A stretch of DNA of 64,000 bases from Phellopilus nigrolimitatus. Lineage: Eukaryota; Basidiomycota; Agaricomycetes; Hymenochaetales; Hymenochaetaceae. Below the pieces are notes generated by a model that was not told the origin of the DNA, made no database searches, and saw only the letters and a program-made list of their open reading frames with translations. Below, piece after piece: positions 26,776 through 38,583 of this stretch; the first letter of the stretch is position 1; each line of letters begins with the position of its first letter. Position numbers and translations under genes: made by a program. The stretch is from the NCBI GenBank assembly GCA_021029095.1, contig JAJOHG010000008.1, positions 868,001 through 932,000 of the forward strand. The letters run 5' to 3'.

Positions 26776-29426
26776 GTCCATTCCACCTTTTTGGAGGGAA
26801 GTTCGGCACCGACAGTGGACCATCGTAATTCCAAAGATGCTCTACGAAATATTCTTGCCAAACTCAGTCACCTTGATCTTACGGGGCGCGTTTCTCCCGA
26901 GGGTTCCATGATGAAGGCGCACGGAGGATATTGCGATGTCTTCATTGGAACTGCAAGTTCTCTGTTGCTCGGTCTTCCGCCGCCCTCACGCAGTGTCAAG
27001 GTTGCCATCAAACGACTCCGAGTGCATTTGATGGACGAACAGAATCTCGCAAAGGTATCGGAGTCAGATTGTGGATGGTCTAGATGTTATTTTGTTAGCA
27101 TAGTATTTTTTCTTTTTCCAGCATCTTGCAAAAGAAATGCATTTATGGTCGAAACTTCAACACACCAATGTCTTGCCGCTCGTAGGCTACGTGCTGGAGG
27201 ATGATTATCCGTCTCTAATTTCCGAGTGGATTGAAAACGGAACAATCGTGAATTTTGTGAAAGGCAATCCTCATTGTGATATTGATCGTATTGTCTGTTG
27301 TTTTTAAATTTCTGCAGTATCGAACCAGTAATGTGGGCTGATGCTGTAGACATGCAGGTTCTCGGAATAGCGAAAGGGCTTGGATACCTTCACAGCAAGG
27401 GCATAATCCACTCAGACCTTAAGGCCGTAAGTTCTCAACCTTTTCTGTGGCCAAATCTGACAGGGTTTCAAGGACAATGTACTAATGAGCAGTCTACAAG
27501 AACCACTCATCTGTGATTTTGGAATATCCCGCATGCTCGCTTCTTCGCAAACCATTCATGGGTGTACTACGCTTGGTGGTGGCGTGAAGGGCTCTGCTCG
27601 GTGGATGGCCATTGAACTACTTTTCAGCCCTGATGGTTCAGACCCTAAGCACTCAAAAAAGTCCGACATTTGGGCATATGGAATGACCGTCTATGTGACT
27701 ATATCAACTGATTATCGTGTACATTTAATTAATACATTTTACACAGGAAATCCTTGCAAAGCAACTTCCATATGCACAGTTCTCTAGTGAACCTCCGGTT
27801 ATTTTAGCTATTTTCAAAGGCGAACGTCCCTCAAAGCCGAAGACACTCAACACTCGGTCATCGTCGACGTTTTGGAAACTGTGTGAAGAATGTTGGGACA
27901 ATGACCCGAATAAGCGCCCCACTATAAACCGAATCATCACTGTTCTTAAACACAAGACGCTCGTCCTGAGACAGCAAGAGCGTGTGCGCGAATGGGTAGC
28001 CGAGACAAATTATGAAGTCTTGGGAATGAGACGTACGACACATATGAAGATTTCGCGTGTGCGCTCTGACCTCCGGCTCGAGATCGACGAGGAATCCAGC
28101 TCGAAGTCAGCCAGCTCAGACTCGTTTACCAGCAGTGATGACAATTGGTCAAGCCAGTCAATCATCTATGATTGGCACGGCGATGATGACATATGTGACA
28201 TCTCTATCGAACCCCCTTCCAGTTGGCCTTCAGAAAGTGAAATAACTCACGACGCCTATGTCATCGATATTATCCCACCTTCGGAAATTGGCGAAGGCGA
28301 GGACAACGTCCATGTTCAAAGTATAGCCCCGCCTTTAGAGAGTGAAACAGCTCACTTGGTTTCATATCCGAGCGTGCCTGAGCTGGAAGGCACGCAGCAC
28401 ATCGACGACGCCAGAGCCGGAAGGTACGCTATGCCATTCAGACGAAGCCTCAACCAGAAGAGCAGCGCTCCATCTGCGCGTCTACCGTATGAACAAGTGT
28501 ATCCGGACCAAGGCCGGGAGCTGAATGGATCTGAACAGGCGATCCTCGGCATTGTCGACCCTACGTCGAACAGCACCCCGCCGACCGCGCCGGTGCGGAA
28601 AGACTACATGTATCGCCACGCCACAGCTCCATCCTTCCCGTATACTGAGTCCTCGTTCGTATTACATCAATCGGAAGCCACAAACATCAAGACGAACCCG
28701 GCCCCGGACGCGTTAGCTGATTTGCTCTCCAACCGCACGACTGTGCATGAGCCTCCCCCTAGTCCCCAACCGCCTGTCCGTCCGACAACCCCATACCGTG
28801 GCAACTCAGCCCCGGCGTCACTCTACACTCACGCATCTGGGGAAGCAGTACCTACAACATTCTCTGTTCAGCACGCTTCCTTTGCTTACCCACACTCCTC
28901 CACTCAGCTACAACAGTACGAGCCTCCATCGTCAGGTAAGGGCAAAGAACCTTCGCCGGGCGCGTCTCAGTCGCCGCCTTCCCCGAATCCCATCCAAGCT
29001 CAAACTGGAAAGAGATTCACCCGCTTCTCCCGCAGAAGAGGAGAAAAAGGCGATGGCAACGGGGGCGACTATCATGCGGCATGTACGCGCGGGGTACTGG
29101 AATCGGCGGGGGGACCACCTGACGGAGTCGGGGCATGTCGTATACTGTCCGCCTGGACGCAATTACCCGAGGGATCTTATGGACTACCCAGAAAACGCTT
29201 TCAAAGACCATCGAGGACAGGTTGCTGCGGGCCAGCCTGACTGCTTCCCCGAGCTGCAAGCGTCGCACAATGAAGGGCGGCTGTCTGAAAGGAGCTACAA
29301 TTCTGTACGCCGTCATTTGAACTCATCTTTTTTTCTACGCTCTTCGCCCTTTGGCTGTTCTGAACTAACTGTAACCGGGTTGCTTCGTAGTTCATCAAAT
29401 ACTTAATAGTCGCAGCTAACACCTAA
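26776..29426 (+). CDS. TKL-like protein kinase fused to a copy of the neighbouring scaffold protein's C-terminal half
   Basis: Exons 26776-27054, 27122-27292, 27358-27426, 27473-27694, 27747-28935, 29036-29304 and 29391-29426; the 5' exon is unresolved. The kinase domain shows the beta-3 Lys (VKVAIKRLRV), the catalytic loop as HSDLKADNVL, DFG as ICDFGISR, a changed APE motif (WMAIELL) and KSDIWAYGMTVYEIL. It resembles the TKL-type kinases expanded in Agaricomycetes. Ser for Arg in HRD occurs in active members of this group. After about 60 acidic and Ser-rich residues the tail aligns with the upstream scaffold gene (DDARAGRYAMP; SLNQKSSAPSARLPYEQV; TAPVRKDYMYRH; HEPPPSPQPP) and ends with the shared domain RHVRAGYWNRRGDHLTESG through SYNS-FIKYLIVAANT. 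A 100-nt intron (28936-29035, GTAAGG to CCGCAG) restores the frame before that domain; without it the frame is lost. Confidence 0.75.
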
Positions 29427-29675
29427 GAGTTAAAATGCGCTGTCGATCACTTTACCGCGGGACCTCCACTTTCTGCCTCTGGTATCTTCAGATTGATTAT
29501 CTAATCGAACAAATTTCCTGCTCTAAGTGCATGTGCCCGAACATGATGCCAAAGCCACAAGTTCCGTCTCATTTTGAGGGTCATTTATACAGGTGTACAA
29601 GTTAACGTTGTCTAATCTTACAGTTTTGATTCATCCTCGAGCTCTTGGAGCTGCCAGCGAGAGCCTACACAAGTT
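29427..29675. other. Convergent intergenic between kinase fusion gene and ADH
   Basis: Carries the 3' ends of two convergent genes; no open frame of note. Confidence 0.4.
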
Positions 29676-31295
29676 TTACTGCATAATGTCCTGCTTAAGC
29701 ACATAACGATAGCGAATATTATTATTCTTCACGCCCTCCACTGCTGTTTTTACGTCCTTCATTGGCAACTCCTCGATCCTACAGTAATCAACCACATTCA
29801 AATGTTGTGTCAATCCGACTCTCATACGCATTGTCTCGTTATATAAGACGAATGGAACGGGAAAAACTCACCAAGGATGAATTCCCTTCTTCGCCGCGAG
29901 GTCGAGCATCTCAAGCGCCTCTTTCTTTGACCCGATATGGGATCCGCCAACTGAACATGCGTTCTTCGCGAAAGTGGACACGGAAGTAGGTGGGAGTTCG
30001 CTGTCCGGCATGCCCACGCTGATGAATTTGCCGTGCACGTCGAGCATCCTGTCAGAATTATAGGATACGGTTCAAACCAGTCAGCAAGCGATTAAAAATG
30101 ATTACAAGGTTCGGTGAACTGTAAAACTGACGACAGGTACTCAACGAGGGGAAACCCCTCTGCCACGTCCCGCGTCGAGATGATGAGATCAAGCGTCATC
30201 TGGAGATCCTTGTGGAACCCTTCCGCTTCTGTGAAGATATAGTGCGACGCCCCCATTTGTTTCGCATCCTTTTCCTTCGAGCGGCCATGCGAGAACGCAT
30301 AGACCTCCGCTCCAAGACCATTGGCGAACAAGATTGCATAGTGACCCTGTCATCACGATTCAGCCACCATGAACGCAAATCCGTTGGAATGACGAGGATA
30401 TTTCATGTGGAAGAAAAAAGAAAGACCCAAGATATACGAAAATTATATTTACCAAGCCGCCTATTCCAATGACTCCGACCTTCTTTCCCGGGCCTGCGCC
30501 GTTGCGCTTCATGGCCGAGTATACGGTCAAGCCGGCACAAAGCATTGAACACGCGTCTGCGGATGAGACTGCGTCCGGAATGGGAAACACAAACTGCTCA
30601 TGCGCAATGATTCCTGTGGAGTACCCGCCTTGCGTACGCACGCCGTCTGGATAATTTGAGTTCTAAATGCTCCAGTCAGGATTAAATTACCTGTAAAATG
30701 TGAGTTCAACAGCTTACGTAGGTGTCAATTTTCTTCGGACAGTAATTCTCGTTGTCATGTTTGCACTGTTTGCACGTGTAGCATGAACCGATTTGCGCGC
30801 CGACACCGACGCGGTCGCCGGGTTTGATGCCAGACTTGACCTTAGAACCGACGCGCACTGCGGTGCCAACGATCTCATGTCTGTTAGAACCAACGGGGGT
30901 TTATAGAGGTTAGAAAGAGAAGCTTTGACGTATCGAAAATGAGAGAGAGAAAGGACTAGCTTACCCTGCGACAAGTGGCACCTCGTAGTCACCCCATCCG
31001 GAGGTGAGGGTGTGCACGTCGGAGCCACAGACACTGCACACGGCATGAAAGCGTCAATTTCGAATATCGATCGTTAACTAATCCGTTGAAAAACGAAATC
31101 TGACTGACCCGCAATGTGTGATGGCAACCTCGACATCGGTTTCCTCCCAGTTCTTTGACGGGAAGTCGACGACGCTGAAGTCGCTCCATCTCTTTAGATC
31201 TTTAGAGAGGAGATCATCAGCAAGCAGTCGCTAAAAACTTATAAACACAGACCCGTGATAGCGTATCCTTTGAAAGTTTTCTGTCCGCGCGACAT
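29676..31295 (-). CDS. Zinc-dependent alcohol dehydrogenase (Adh6/cinnamyl-alcohol-type, MDR family)
   Basis: Minus-strand multi-exon gene from ATG 31295 ([13 protein letters not shown]) to TAA 29676-29678, about 355 residues. Catalytic zinc ligands are in [12 protein letters not shown] and the GHE motif; the structural zinc has the four-Cys loop [15 protein letters not shown]. The NADP(H)-binding Rossmann turn reads [11 protein letters not shown] and is followed by the basic/Ser stretch [10 protein letters not shown], typical of NADPH-using CAD/Adh6 enzymes. These reduce aromatic and branched aldehydes, including those from lignin breakdown. The last intron (between PW and IEELPMKDV) has a canonical GTGAGT donor. 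Cytosolic; no targeting peptide. The substrate is inferred from family only. Confidence 0.9.
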
Positions 31296-31386
31296 TGCGT
31301 TGATTCCAGTTCAAGTCCTTCGAGTTGTGAGAGGGATAATGGAAGAAAGGAAGGAAGAAGCTCTGCGTCCCTTCCGGCGGGTGGCA

Positions 31387-31406
31387 CTTATATATCCCTT
31401 TATAAG
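31387..31406 (-). promoter_or_regulatory. TATA boxes of the ADH gene
   Basis: On the minus strand TATAAAG (31398-31404) and TATATAAG (31387-31394) lie 92-112 bp upstream of the ADH start at 31295. Together they form an imperfect inverted repeat with CTTATA/TATAAG arms. Confidence 0.5.
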
Positions 31407-31772
31407 CTGTTGTGCTTGTGTTTGGCCTCGCCGCGCGATGAGCGCACGAATGACGTTCGCGAATCGAGTGGCGGAGTGGCTGTGCTTCTGACGGATTGGC
31501 GGCAGACAGAAGCAGTACGTACTCACGTGCACGAGACACGCACGCACGTGCTATGTCGGTTCAAGACGAAAACATAAGAAAAAGTAAGTAACTCGCGGAA
31601 GTAATACACATGAATACACGAGAACCGAATAGCACAGTTGTACAACCTGGGGTGGACCTCCGATAGACATCAGAAAACACAGAAGAAAAATGAAAGTAAA
31701 AAGGAAAATAAGAAAGTGAGCAGTGATGTAGTTGTTATGGGTGATATTCAAGCAAACCCGCTCTAGCTCAAG
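31407..31772. other. Distal ADH promoter and 3' UTR of the RBR ligase gene
   Basis: The two flanking genes run in the same (minus) direction. AT-rich sequence in 31560-31740 fits the RBR 3' UTR. No gene seen. Confidence 0.4.
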
Positions 31773-34700
31773 TCACAGCCCAATGCCTCCGTGGGCCTTC
31801 CGCATATGTTCATACACCTCCGTCGAGCCCTGGAACGTCTCCATGCACGCCCAACAAATATGCGTGCTGCAGCTCGCACACAGCATGTGGTTGCACCCCG
31901 CAATCTTCTCGATGCTCGCAGAACACTTGGGGCACGCCTTGACATTGTGCGCGTCTTTCCACTCTCGGAACAGACGCTCGCCTATCGCTCTGGATTTAGT
32001 GCTGGCGCCGCTACACACTTCTCCATCATGCGCCGCACCATGGCACGCCGTGCAGATGCGCGTGAGGCATGACGGACACTGGAGCTGCAGCGAGGAGCCA
32101 GATTCATCATCGATCCTGGAAGCAGCAGCCGTCCGATAAATCTGCGGGCAGTCGGGCGATGGGCAAAAGCGGAATTCATGCGGGCGGGCATGAATGTATG
32201 CAAAGAAGCTCGCGTCGATAAGCCGCGCGAACTGCTCTTTCTGCAGCAGCTTTTTGCAGAGCGGGAGAGGCAGCTCCTCGGGGCACCGGTTATCATCGCC
32301 CAGACATTTTAGCGGGAAGGACCGGTGGTCATTTGCAGACGAGAGATATCGGACCAAACACTGCTTGCAGGTTTTGTGTCCACATCTTAATGAGATCCCG
32401 TCGACGACGATATCCAAACAGATGGGGCATGAGTTATTTTCACCGGAGCTCACAGCAGTTTTAGTGTCGGCCTGTGTATGGTGATGAGGGAATATCGAAT
32501 TCTTGCTGAGCGAAGTGACTACCCAACGAAACTGCTCTTCCGTACCACGTACAACGAGCCCTCGCTTCACAAAGTCTACAAAGACATTGTCTTTGCCAAG
32601 TTTTTCTTGAATGGCATCCAAGCTGCTGAACAAAATCTGGAAGAGCAATCTTCCGGAAAGGGGAAGCGCGTAACACTTCCTGGCACGTAATCGACAAACC
32701 TCTTCGAGGATACACTCCCGTGCACGTCCTCGAGCCGCTGGAGAGCCCCATAGCGTGACAAAACACCGGACGTACTGAGCAAATATGTGTGTATGCGTTG
32801 ACTGTTCGATTCTTTTGATGAACGTGTTCCCCGATTCTGTCGAGAAGAATTTATCCCAAACAGGTTGGGTATGACCCCGGCTCTGCACGACAAGCTTCTC
32901 GCCCGCCAGCATGTGCTCCAGTGGGACCTTAACTCTTTTTAAGCTGTCAAGATGCGAGCCCGATAACTGGATTTCCATTTCACCACTATTTGTGGGAGAA
33001 TGAGAGATAGTCATCTGTACGCCCGGCTGGTTTCGCGCAAAGTTCGTCAGCCGTTCCAACTCTTCCACTAGCGCTTTGTAGACCTCTGGTGTTGTCTTGT
33101 AGATCAGTCTATGCATGTGATCAAGATAGATTCGCTCAGACCCGAGGAACGTGAAACGCCGCGCGTTGAGATTTGCACATGCTGCCGCCGCACCGGTAGG
33201 GTCTGCGAAGCGTGCCACACCGCGCACTCGCCCATTAACGGGTAGCACAGAGTGAAAATCAAGGCTGATGACGGTGCCGTGCTCTCCAAGGATATCCTTC
33301 AATACATGAGTGACATCTCCGAGGGATTTGTACGCGACCCGGCCGAGTAACACATTGCCCATTGATGCTTCCGATTCATCCGCATTCGTTTTTCCAGATT
33401 TATTGGTTTTACCTAACCGACCGCCGACGCCGAGCGCGCGCACGCCCTTCTCTGTTGTCTGGTGCGGCAGCCCTTCGAATTTGACAGTGAATTGGCCGGT
33501 CTTCGGACGACCAAAATGCAGGCGTGCGGCAACGACATGGCTCTTTACAGTGGAGCCATGGACGGCTTTCACTACCCTTTCTGCCTCCAGCAGTGTCTCG
33601 TAACCCGCGTACGCGGAAACACCAGGCGCCGGCACGTCCACGCGCACTGCACACGCGCTTAGGCGTCCGACTTCTCTTGCACCCTGAAAACAATCCAGTA
33701 CCGCAGTGAGCTTGTCGAAAAAGTAGTCTGCACCGTTGAGCGCGGCGACTGCCGCCGCCGCCTGGGCAGAGGTTGCGAACTGGAGTTTCGCTGTACTGCT
33801 TGACGCAGATGAGTGCGGGCGCCGGCACTCAACCTTGAGCACGTCCCCAAAGGGTACAGCGATGTTACGGACGTCCGCCTCTGAGATAACGGCGGGAAGG
33901 TGGCCCAAGAGGACGTAGCTGGACTCAAAGGAAGTTATCACGTCCAGAATCCGAAATCCTGATCCGAGAGTTACACGGGTGGATTTGAGAAGGGTAACCG
34001 TTATTTCTTCGGACTCCGGAGGCCTTTTGACCGTAGTATTCGACGTGCTTGACTCCGGTAGAACGGGCCGCGCATTTTGCACGCATTCAACGCGCTTGAG
34101 GATCGTTGTGGTCAGAAATACGTATCCTAGCCGAACGCACAAAAGATGTTTTAAGTCAAAGGGTTTTTACTTACCTGTCCAGCATTAAGATGCATGAACT
34201 TCACTGTGTTCACAGACTCCACCGAAGCACTTGTCTGAAAATGAATGAGACATTGTAGTAACATGATGCGGCACGCATAACGCACTGCAGGAATGTTCGG
34301 TACCCTCAACGATGAGACCGTACAGTGTTCATTTGTACAGAGTCCGAGCAAGCAGAAAGTGCAATCTGCTTTCTCTTGAACACGACCTAAAGCTAATGAA
34401 TCAGGAGTGCTCTGCTTCGTATGGGTATCCTGACTGGCAAATGGTGGAAGAGCAGGTGCGCTTTTCTGAGAAGCTGTAGCGGCTAACTTTGTAATAAAGA
34501 TATTTTAGCAATAAAAAGATAAGAATTTATCGCATACTCACGTTTCCTGGACCCACTGCATTGTTCGGTAACCGTTCAGCATGTTTGAACTTGCACTTGG
34601 TCCCCTTCAAACAAAGACCTCGCGACCATTTCCTGCAATAATCGGGTGGAAGTCCAATAACATCGGATCTGGAAGGAGTAACAGGCGCCTTAGGAGTGGC

Positions 34701-35964
34701 CGCAGTGACACTTGGAACGCCAAGGTCCGGATGCTTCGGTAATGGAAGTTCAGTGATCTTATAAATTAATTTAAGTCCTAAATTTCTATATGAAGAAACG
34801 AATCCGCCGTACAGCAAGTTTGACGACAGGACGGCTATTATCATCCGTCGGTGGAGTAGAGTTATCGGAAGCAAGCGGTATAATTATTCGCGAGTCTTCG
34901 GTGGGGAGACTCTCGATTTGAGGCTGGGGCTTTCTCCTTGATCTCCTTGATCTCTGATAGATATTCAGATATAGTATGATATCAAGCACTTGCAGAGATG
35001 AAAGTACACCAACGACCTGGTGACACTTACTTTACTGCACTGGGAGGATTTCAGAGCACGCATAGGGCGTTGAGACTCTACTCGTGTTAGGCTGACGATG
35101 GGTGGGCTACTGCGCGAATCCGACGGAGAAGAACTTTCTCGATCATATGCGGCCTTTAAGAGAAGAAATGATGATATTAGTACACGCGATATTTTTGGCG
35201 ACCAGTCCGTAAAATGTATTCACTTTTGAAGATATTTCCAACTTGCTGCTATTTTGTGTTACCGAGGGATGAAGCCAGGGGCATAAGTCACCACGATCGC
35301 AACAACCATGCGATAAAGCTTTACAGAACACTCTAGCCTGAGTATCTCGAACCTTTTGATCGTCAACAAGGACGTGGAGACGGCGGCAGCTATCGTTGTA
35401 TTTACAGTATCCACGATTGAAGTTGACGCATACTTCGTCGAAGGGAAGAGGCTGCGAGAAATAAATAAGGCTGTACTAGCATCAGATTAGGAAAAGGAAC
35501 AAACTTCGCAGATGATCACTGGCTCCTTTTGTCCGAGAAGTACGTCCGAAGTTGTGCCTTCAAATGGATCCGTAGTATCGGACAGTGAAGAACAAGATGC
35601 TTCCGACTGAGACTGTGAAGTGTCTTAAGGCATAACTAAGCACATTGTTCGCGATACTCACGAAACACGGCTCTCCTAGTGATGCCCCGCTATCAGTCGA
35701 GAACGACGAGTTAGCACTGCGATTAAGTCCGTCTAATCGGCTTGAAGATGAAATATTGACGCCGTTCTCTAGTGCAGAGTTTCGTCGGGAAGACTCAGTC
35801 ATGAAGTAATGCGATATTGGCGATTGAGCTGAGCTGTCGGCGATTTTTGTTCGACCGAGTTTTGGGGATAGTTTTGAGATATCTAGGTCGACAGGCGGTA
35901 TTTTCTGTTTATTTCTTTCAATCACAAGTCCGGTTCCGAGTCCATCGCGTCGAGTACTAGTCAT
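31773..35964 (-). CDS. Large CCCH zinc-finger, RRM-like, KH-like, RBR-type E3 ubiquitin ligase
   Basis: Minus strand, ATG 35964 (MTSTRRDGLGTG) to TGA 31773-31775. The last exon (34142-31773) is clear and encodes about 785 residues. Upstream short exons carry CCCH fingers, visible as CKALSHGCCDRGDLCPWLH (about 35270-35330), CRKWSRGLCLKGTKCKFKH (about 34580-34640) and a weaker one near 34200-34370; their exact junctions are not resolved. The big exon begins with RRM-like repeats (VLLGHLPAVISEADVRNIAV; GQFTVKFEGLPHQTTEKGV), then a KH-like region, and ends in an RBR module: RING1 CPICLDIVVDGISLRCGH, IBR CPSCLTRICTACHGAAHDGE, RING2 CPKCSASIEKIAGCNHMLC with the catalytic Cys in AGCNHM. RBR ligases form a thioester with ubiquitin at that Cys. 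The RNA-binding plus RBR layout recalls plant DEAH11/12 without the helicase and suggests RNA-linked ubiquitination. Confidence 0.85.
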
Positions 35965-36272
35965 GGCACCTGAGTTCACTTGCACTACCTTTTGTCTGTT
36001 ATTTTACGAGCGATGAATGATGTTGACAAAGATGGAGAACACGCAGACACATGAAGGTTGAGAGCAAGGAGCACAGAAGCAACTTGGAAGTTCGTGAATG
36101 ATGAAGAGTGAAGCTAAGTCTGTGCTGAGCTCCTCGGTTTACATAGAAGACTTAGTATTCGTGGGAACACGGCATTCCGGCATTGTACCGTCAGCAGTAT
36201 AACTTAATACATTTTGAAGTCCGGATATCCGCTGCAGAAGTCCGAACCTGCGCTCCTTCGTCGACCTTCACC
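35965..36272. promoter_or_regulatory. Divergent promoter between RBR ligase and ATP19
   Basis: 308 bp between the start codons at 35964 (minus) and 36273 (plus). No coding potential; no clear TATA box next to ATP19, as usual for housekeeping genes. Confidence 0.4.
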
Positions 36273-36707
36273 ATGTCCTAGTGCGTGTCAGCGTATTTTG
36301 CAATGACACTTATTTGTCTAATTGCTTTTACAGCCAAATATTCGGACGAGCAATTAAGACGGAGTACCTTTCATTGGGTACGATCCTCGCCGCGGCAACC
36401 ATTGGCTACGCCTCCACGAGCGGCGGTAAGAAAGAGGCTGCACCTTCGGGCGGGTCAGTGCAAGAGACAATTCAGAAGGTGAAGGAGTCCGTCCCTTTAG
36501 GTGCTGGATCGAGGTACGTGTTTTGATTTGCTTGGTACGAGATACATAAACTATGGCCTGACCATTCGTTCACTTGCTACAGTGAAGAGGAACAATTGTA
36601 GGTCACCTTTAACAGTGAATACTCAAAAGAGTACGTGATGACGACTGACCAGGGTCGATAGCATCAAAAAATTCATCGACGAGGAGGAGAAGAAGGCGCA
36701 CCATTGA
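36273..36707 (+). CDS. ATP19: Mitochondrial F1Fo-ATP synthase subunit k, 85 aa
   Basis: Four exons, 36273-36280, 36334-36513, 36583-36597 and 36653-36707, joined in frame to TGA. The protein starts SYQIFGRAIKTEYLSLGTIL, has one N-terminal membrane segment (LGTILAAATIGYAS), a short Gly/Ser linker and a charged tail FIDEEEKKAHH. Subunit k is a small inner-membrane protein at the dimer interface of fungal ATP synthase; the YQIFGR...EYL start and FI-acidic-K-H end are its marks. The first exon is only 8 nt (ATG TCC TA), so simple open-frame calling misses the true start. Confidence 0.88.
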
Positions 36708-36975
36708 GGATGTCGAGGTTTGGTCTTGGTAGTCGGCATGCCGTCGTCGGACTTGGCGTAGACCGTAACGAGCATGTTGCGCTGCACCGTTCCTTGAATA
36801 AAGCACGCTAGATTTTCTCGCAAACCCGATTTTTCTCTAACTTTTTGAACGTGCTTTGAATGGCGCCGGCAGCGCGTGATATCGACATTGAGTCTGTTGC
36901 TATGTGAATGCGCAAATATTTACCGGGGCCGCTTGATCTGCTCCCTCTACTACATACCTCTCGAAGTAATGAATC

Positions 36976-38583
36976 ATGACCACGTCGACGTCGAACAAGC
37001 CTCTCAAACGCTTATCTTTACTGCAGACACAGTCGTCGCCCGCCTCGCCTTCGCTGTCGAGTTTCAACAGCTCCGAGGTCGCTTCTAAGCATCGTGTCGC
37101 GCCCGACGTTGCGGTCATGGGACCTTCCTCCACTGTGACTGCTGCGCAAGCCTCTCCGTTTTCTTTCCCGTTGTCGCCAACCGCGAGTGCACCCACGGGA
37201 TCCGGGTCGAAAAATGCACGCAGGCACTCATCTATTTACTACGTCTCTCCTGACCGAGAACTCGAGCGGATTTCGCGAGGCTCGGGCTCACCAGTTAACG
37301 CGCGTAGGTTCTCAGCACTGCAAACGCCTAGCGAGAATGCTCGTACGATAGAAAGTATAAAAAGGGACAGAAGGAGTGTGGATCTGACGGACACGCCGTC
37401 CCCGCCGTTGACGCTTGCTGAGAGGTAAGCGGTTCTCGTCTTGACCTGCATGCACTGAATCGTCACGCGTCGTCAGACACGCCGACCTGTTGCGTTTCAT
37501 CGCGCAGAAGGAGTCTAAATGTCTCGAACTGCGCTCACAGCTCGCTGCACAAGAAGCGGAGCTCCTCGTGCTCAAGCGCAAGTGGGAGCGCATAGTGAGC
37601 CGCGGCGGACCCTCTGCGTCTGTCCCATTTACCCCGGGCACGGTGCTCGACGCCGACGCGTCTCCACAAGCAGCTGTATTCTCTGGAATAAAAGGGGGCG
37701 TGCAAGGTGTCGGGCGACTTCTTGCGCATTTCGGGGACACCAGTACCCAAGTCCCAGACTCGGATCCTGGGCATGGGTCGAACTCATCCGTGTCGACGAC
37801 ACTGACGTCCTCATCGTTGCGTCTCTCTCAGTCTTCAATATCATCGTTAGGTGGTCCGGATGAAGGGTTCGGAGAACGCGAGGAACCTGTAGCGGAGGCA
37901 AAGTCAGGGCATCGTCTATCGAACTCGATCTCAACAGCTGTGCGGAGGAGACCGTATGAACCATCGTCTCCGTCGACGCCTTCTCCGTCGCCTTTAACTC
38001 CTTCCACGCCGCCTTTGACTCCCAAATCTCCCTATGATGGTCTTTCCTTAAGTCCGCGCCACCTTCGTCTTCCAAGCTGCCAATGCAGTCGAAGCACCAA
38101 AAGCGCCTCAGCACAGCATCAGGCGCGTTCCCCCCACCATCATCCATCCCGGCCATGAACGTGGGAGCGCCTCTCGCAGCTTGGGTCGATAGCGTTGGAA
38201 AGAAGTTCGGGCAGCTGCAGGCTGGGACCGGAGGTGCAGGTGCACATCCCATTCACAAGCGCGCGTCGACGCTGCTCTCGGACGCTTCTCACTCATTATT
38301 CGCTGCGCTCACGTCGCCCACCCGTACCTCCCCGGCGGGCGATCATGCCCAACTCGTGCCTTCGCCAACCTCCTTAACGACGTCTCTACTTGACGATGAT
38401 GACGCGCTTGGAGATGGATCGGGGGTGCAGTGGGCGGGTATGGCTGCCCTTTCTCCTGAACGACCGAAGATCGTTCCCATCCGAGCTGTTCCGGCTAGTG
38501 CATCGGCGTCGCACTCTTTGGCGAAGCAGCAAGATGGCAGCGTAAAGGGCACTGATTCTGAGAGTGAAGAATGGAACTGGTGA
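36976..38583 (+). CDS. Ser/Pro-rich coiled-coil protein resembling DUF4048 family; frame change unresolved
   Basis: Exon 1 36976-37424 (MTTSTSNKPLKRLSLLQ) joins through a GTAAGC...GTCAG intron to 37477. A coiled coil follows at once (HADLLRFIAQKESKCLELRS; QEAELLVLKRKWERIVSRG), then GGVQGVGRLLAHFG and a long Ser/Pro/Thr region. The conserved end (GAPLAAWVDSVGKKFGQLQ; HPIHKRASTLLSDASHSLF) finishes with the acidic tail DSESEEWNW and TGA at 38581-38583. The part up to about 37940 and the part after about 38050 are in different frames. An acceptor at TCCTTAAG (38042-38049) works in phase 0 with donors at 37940 (GTGCGG) or 37891 (GTAGCG); both are weak, so either an intron or a frameshift is there. 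From memory this layout is that of fungal DUF4048 proteins. Function unknown. Confidence 0.65.

Noticed and set aside
27293..27357. Using the CTGCAG at 27317 as the kinase exon acceptor
   Set aside because: It leads to an early stop (TGA) or an insertion in the alpha-E region; joining to 27358 gives the normal RIVLGIAKGLGYLHS.
38036..38049. A 13-nt intron joining the two frames of the DUF4048-like gene
   Set aside because: Far below the minimum size of spliceosomal introns.
37629..38252. 207-codon minus-strand open frame
   Set aside because: Antisense shadow of the coiled-coil gene; no protein-like conservation.
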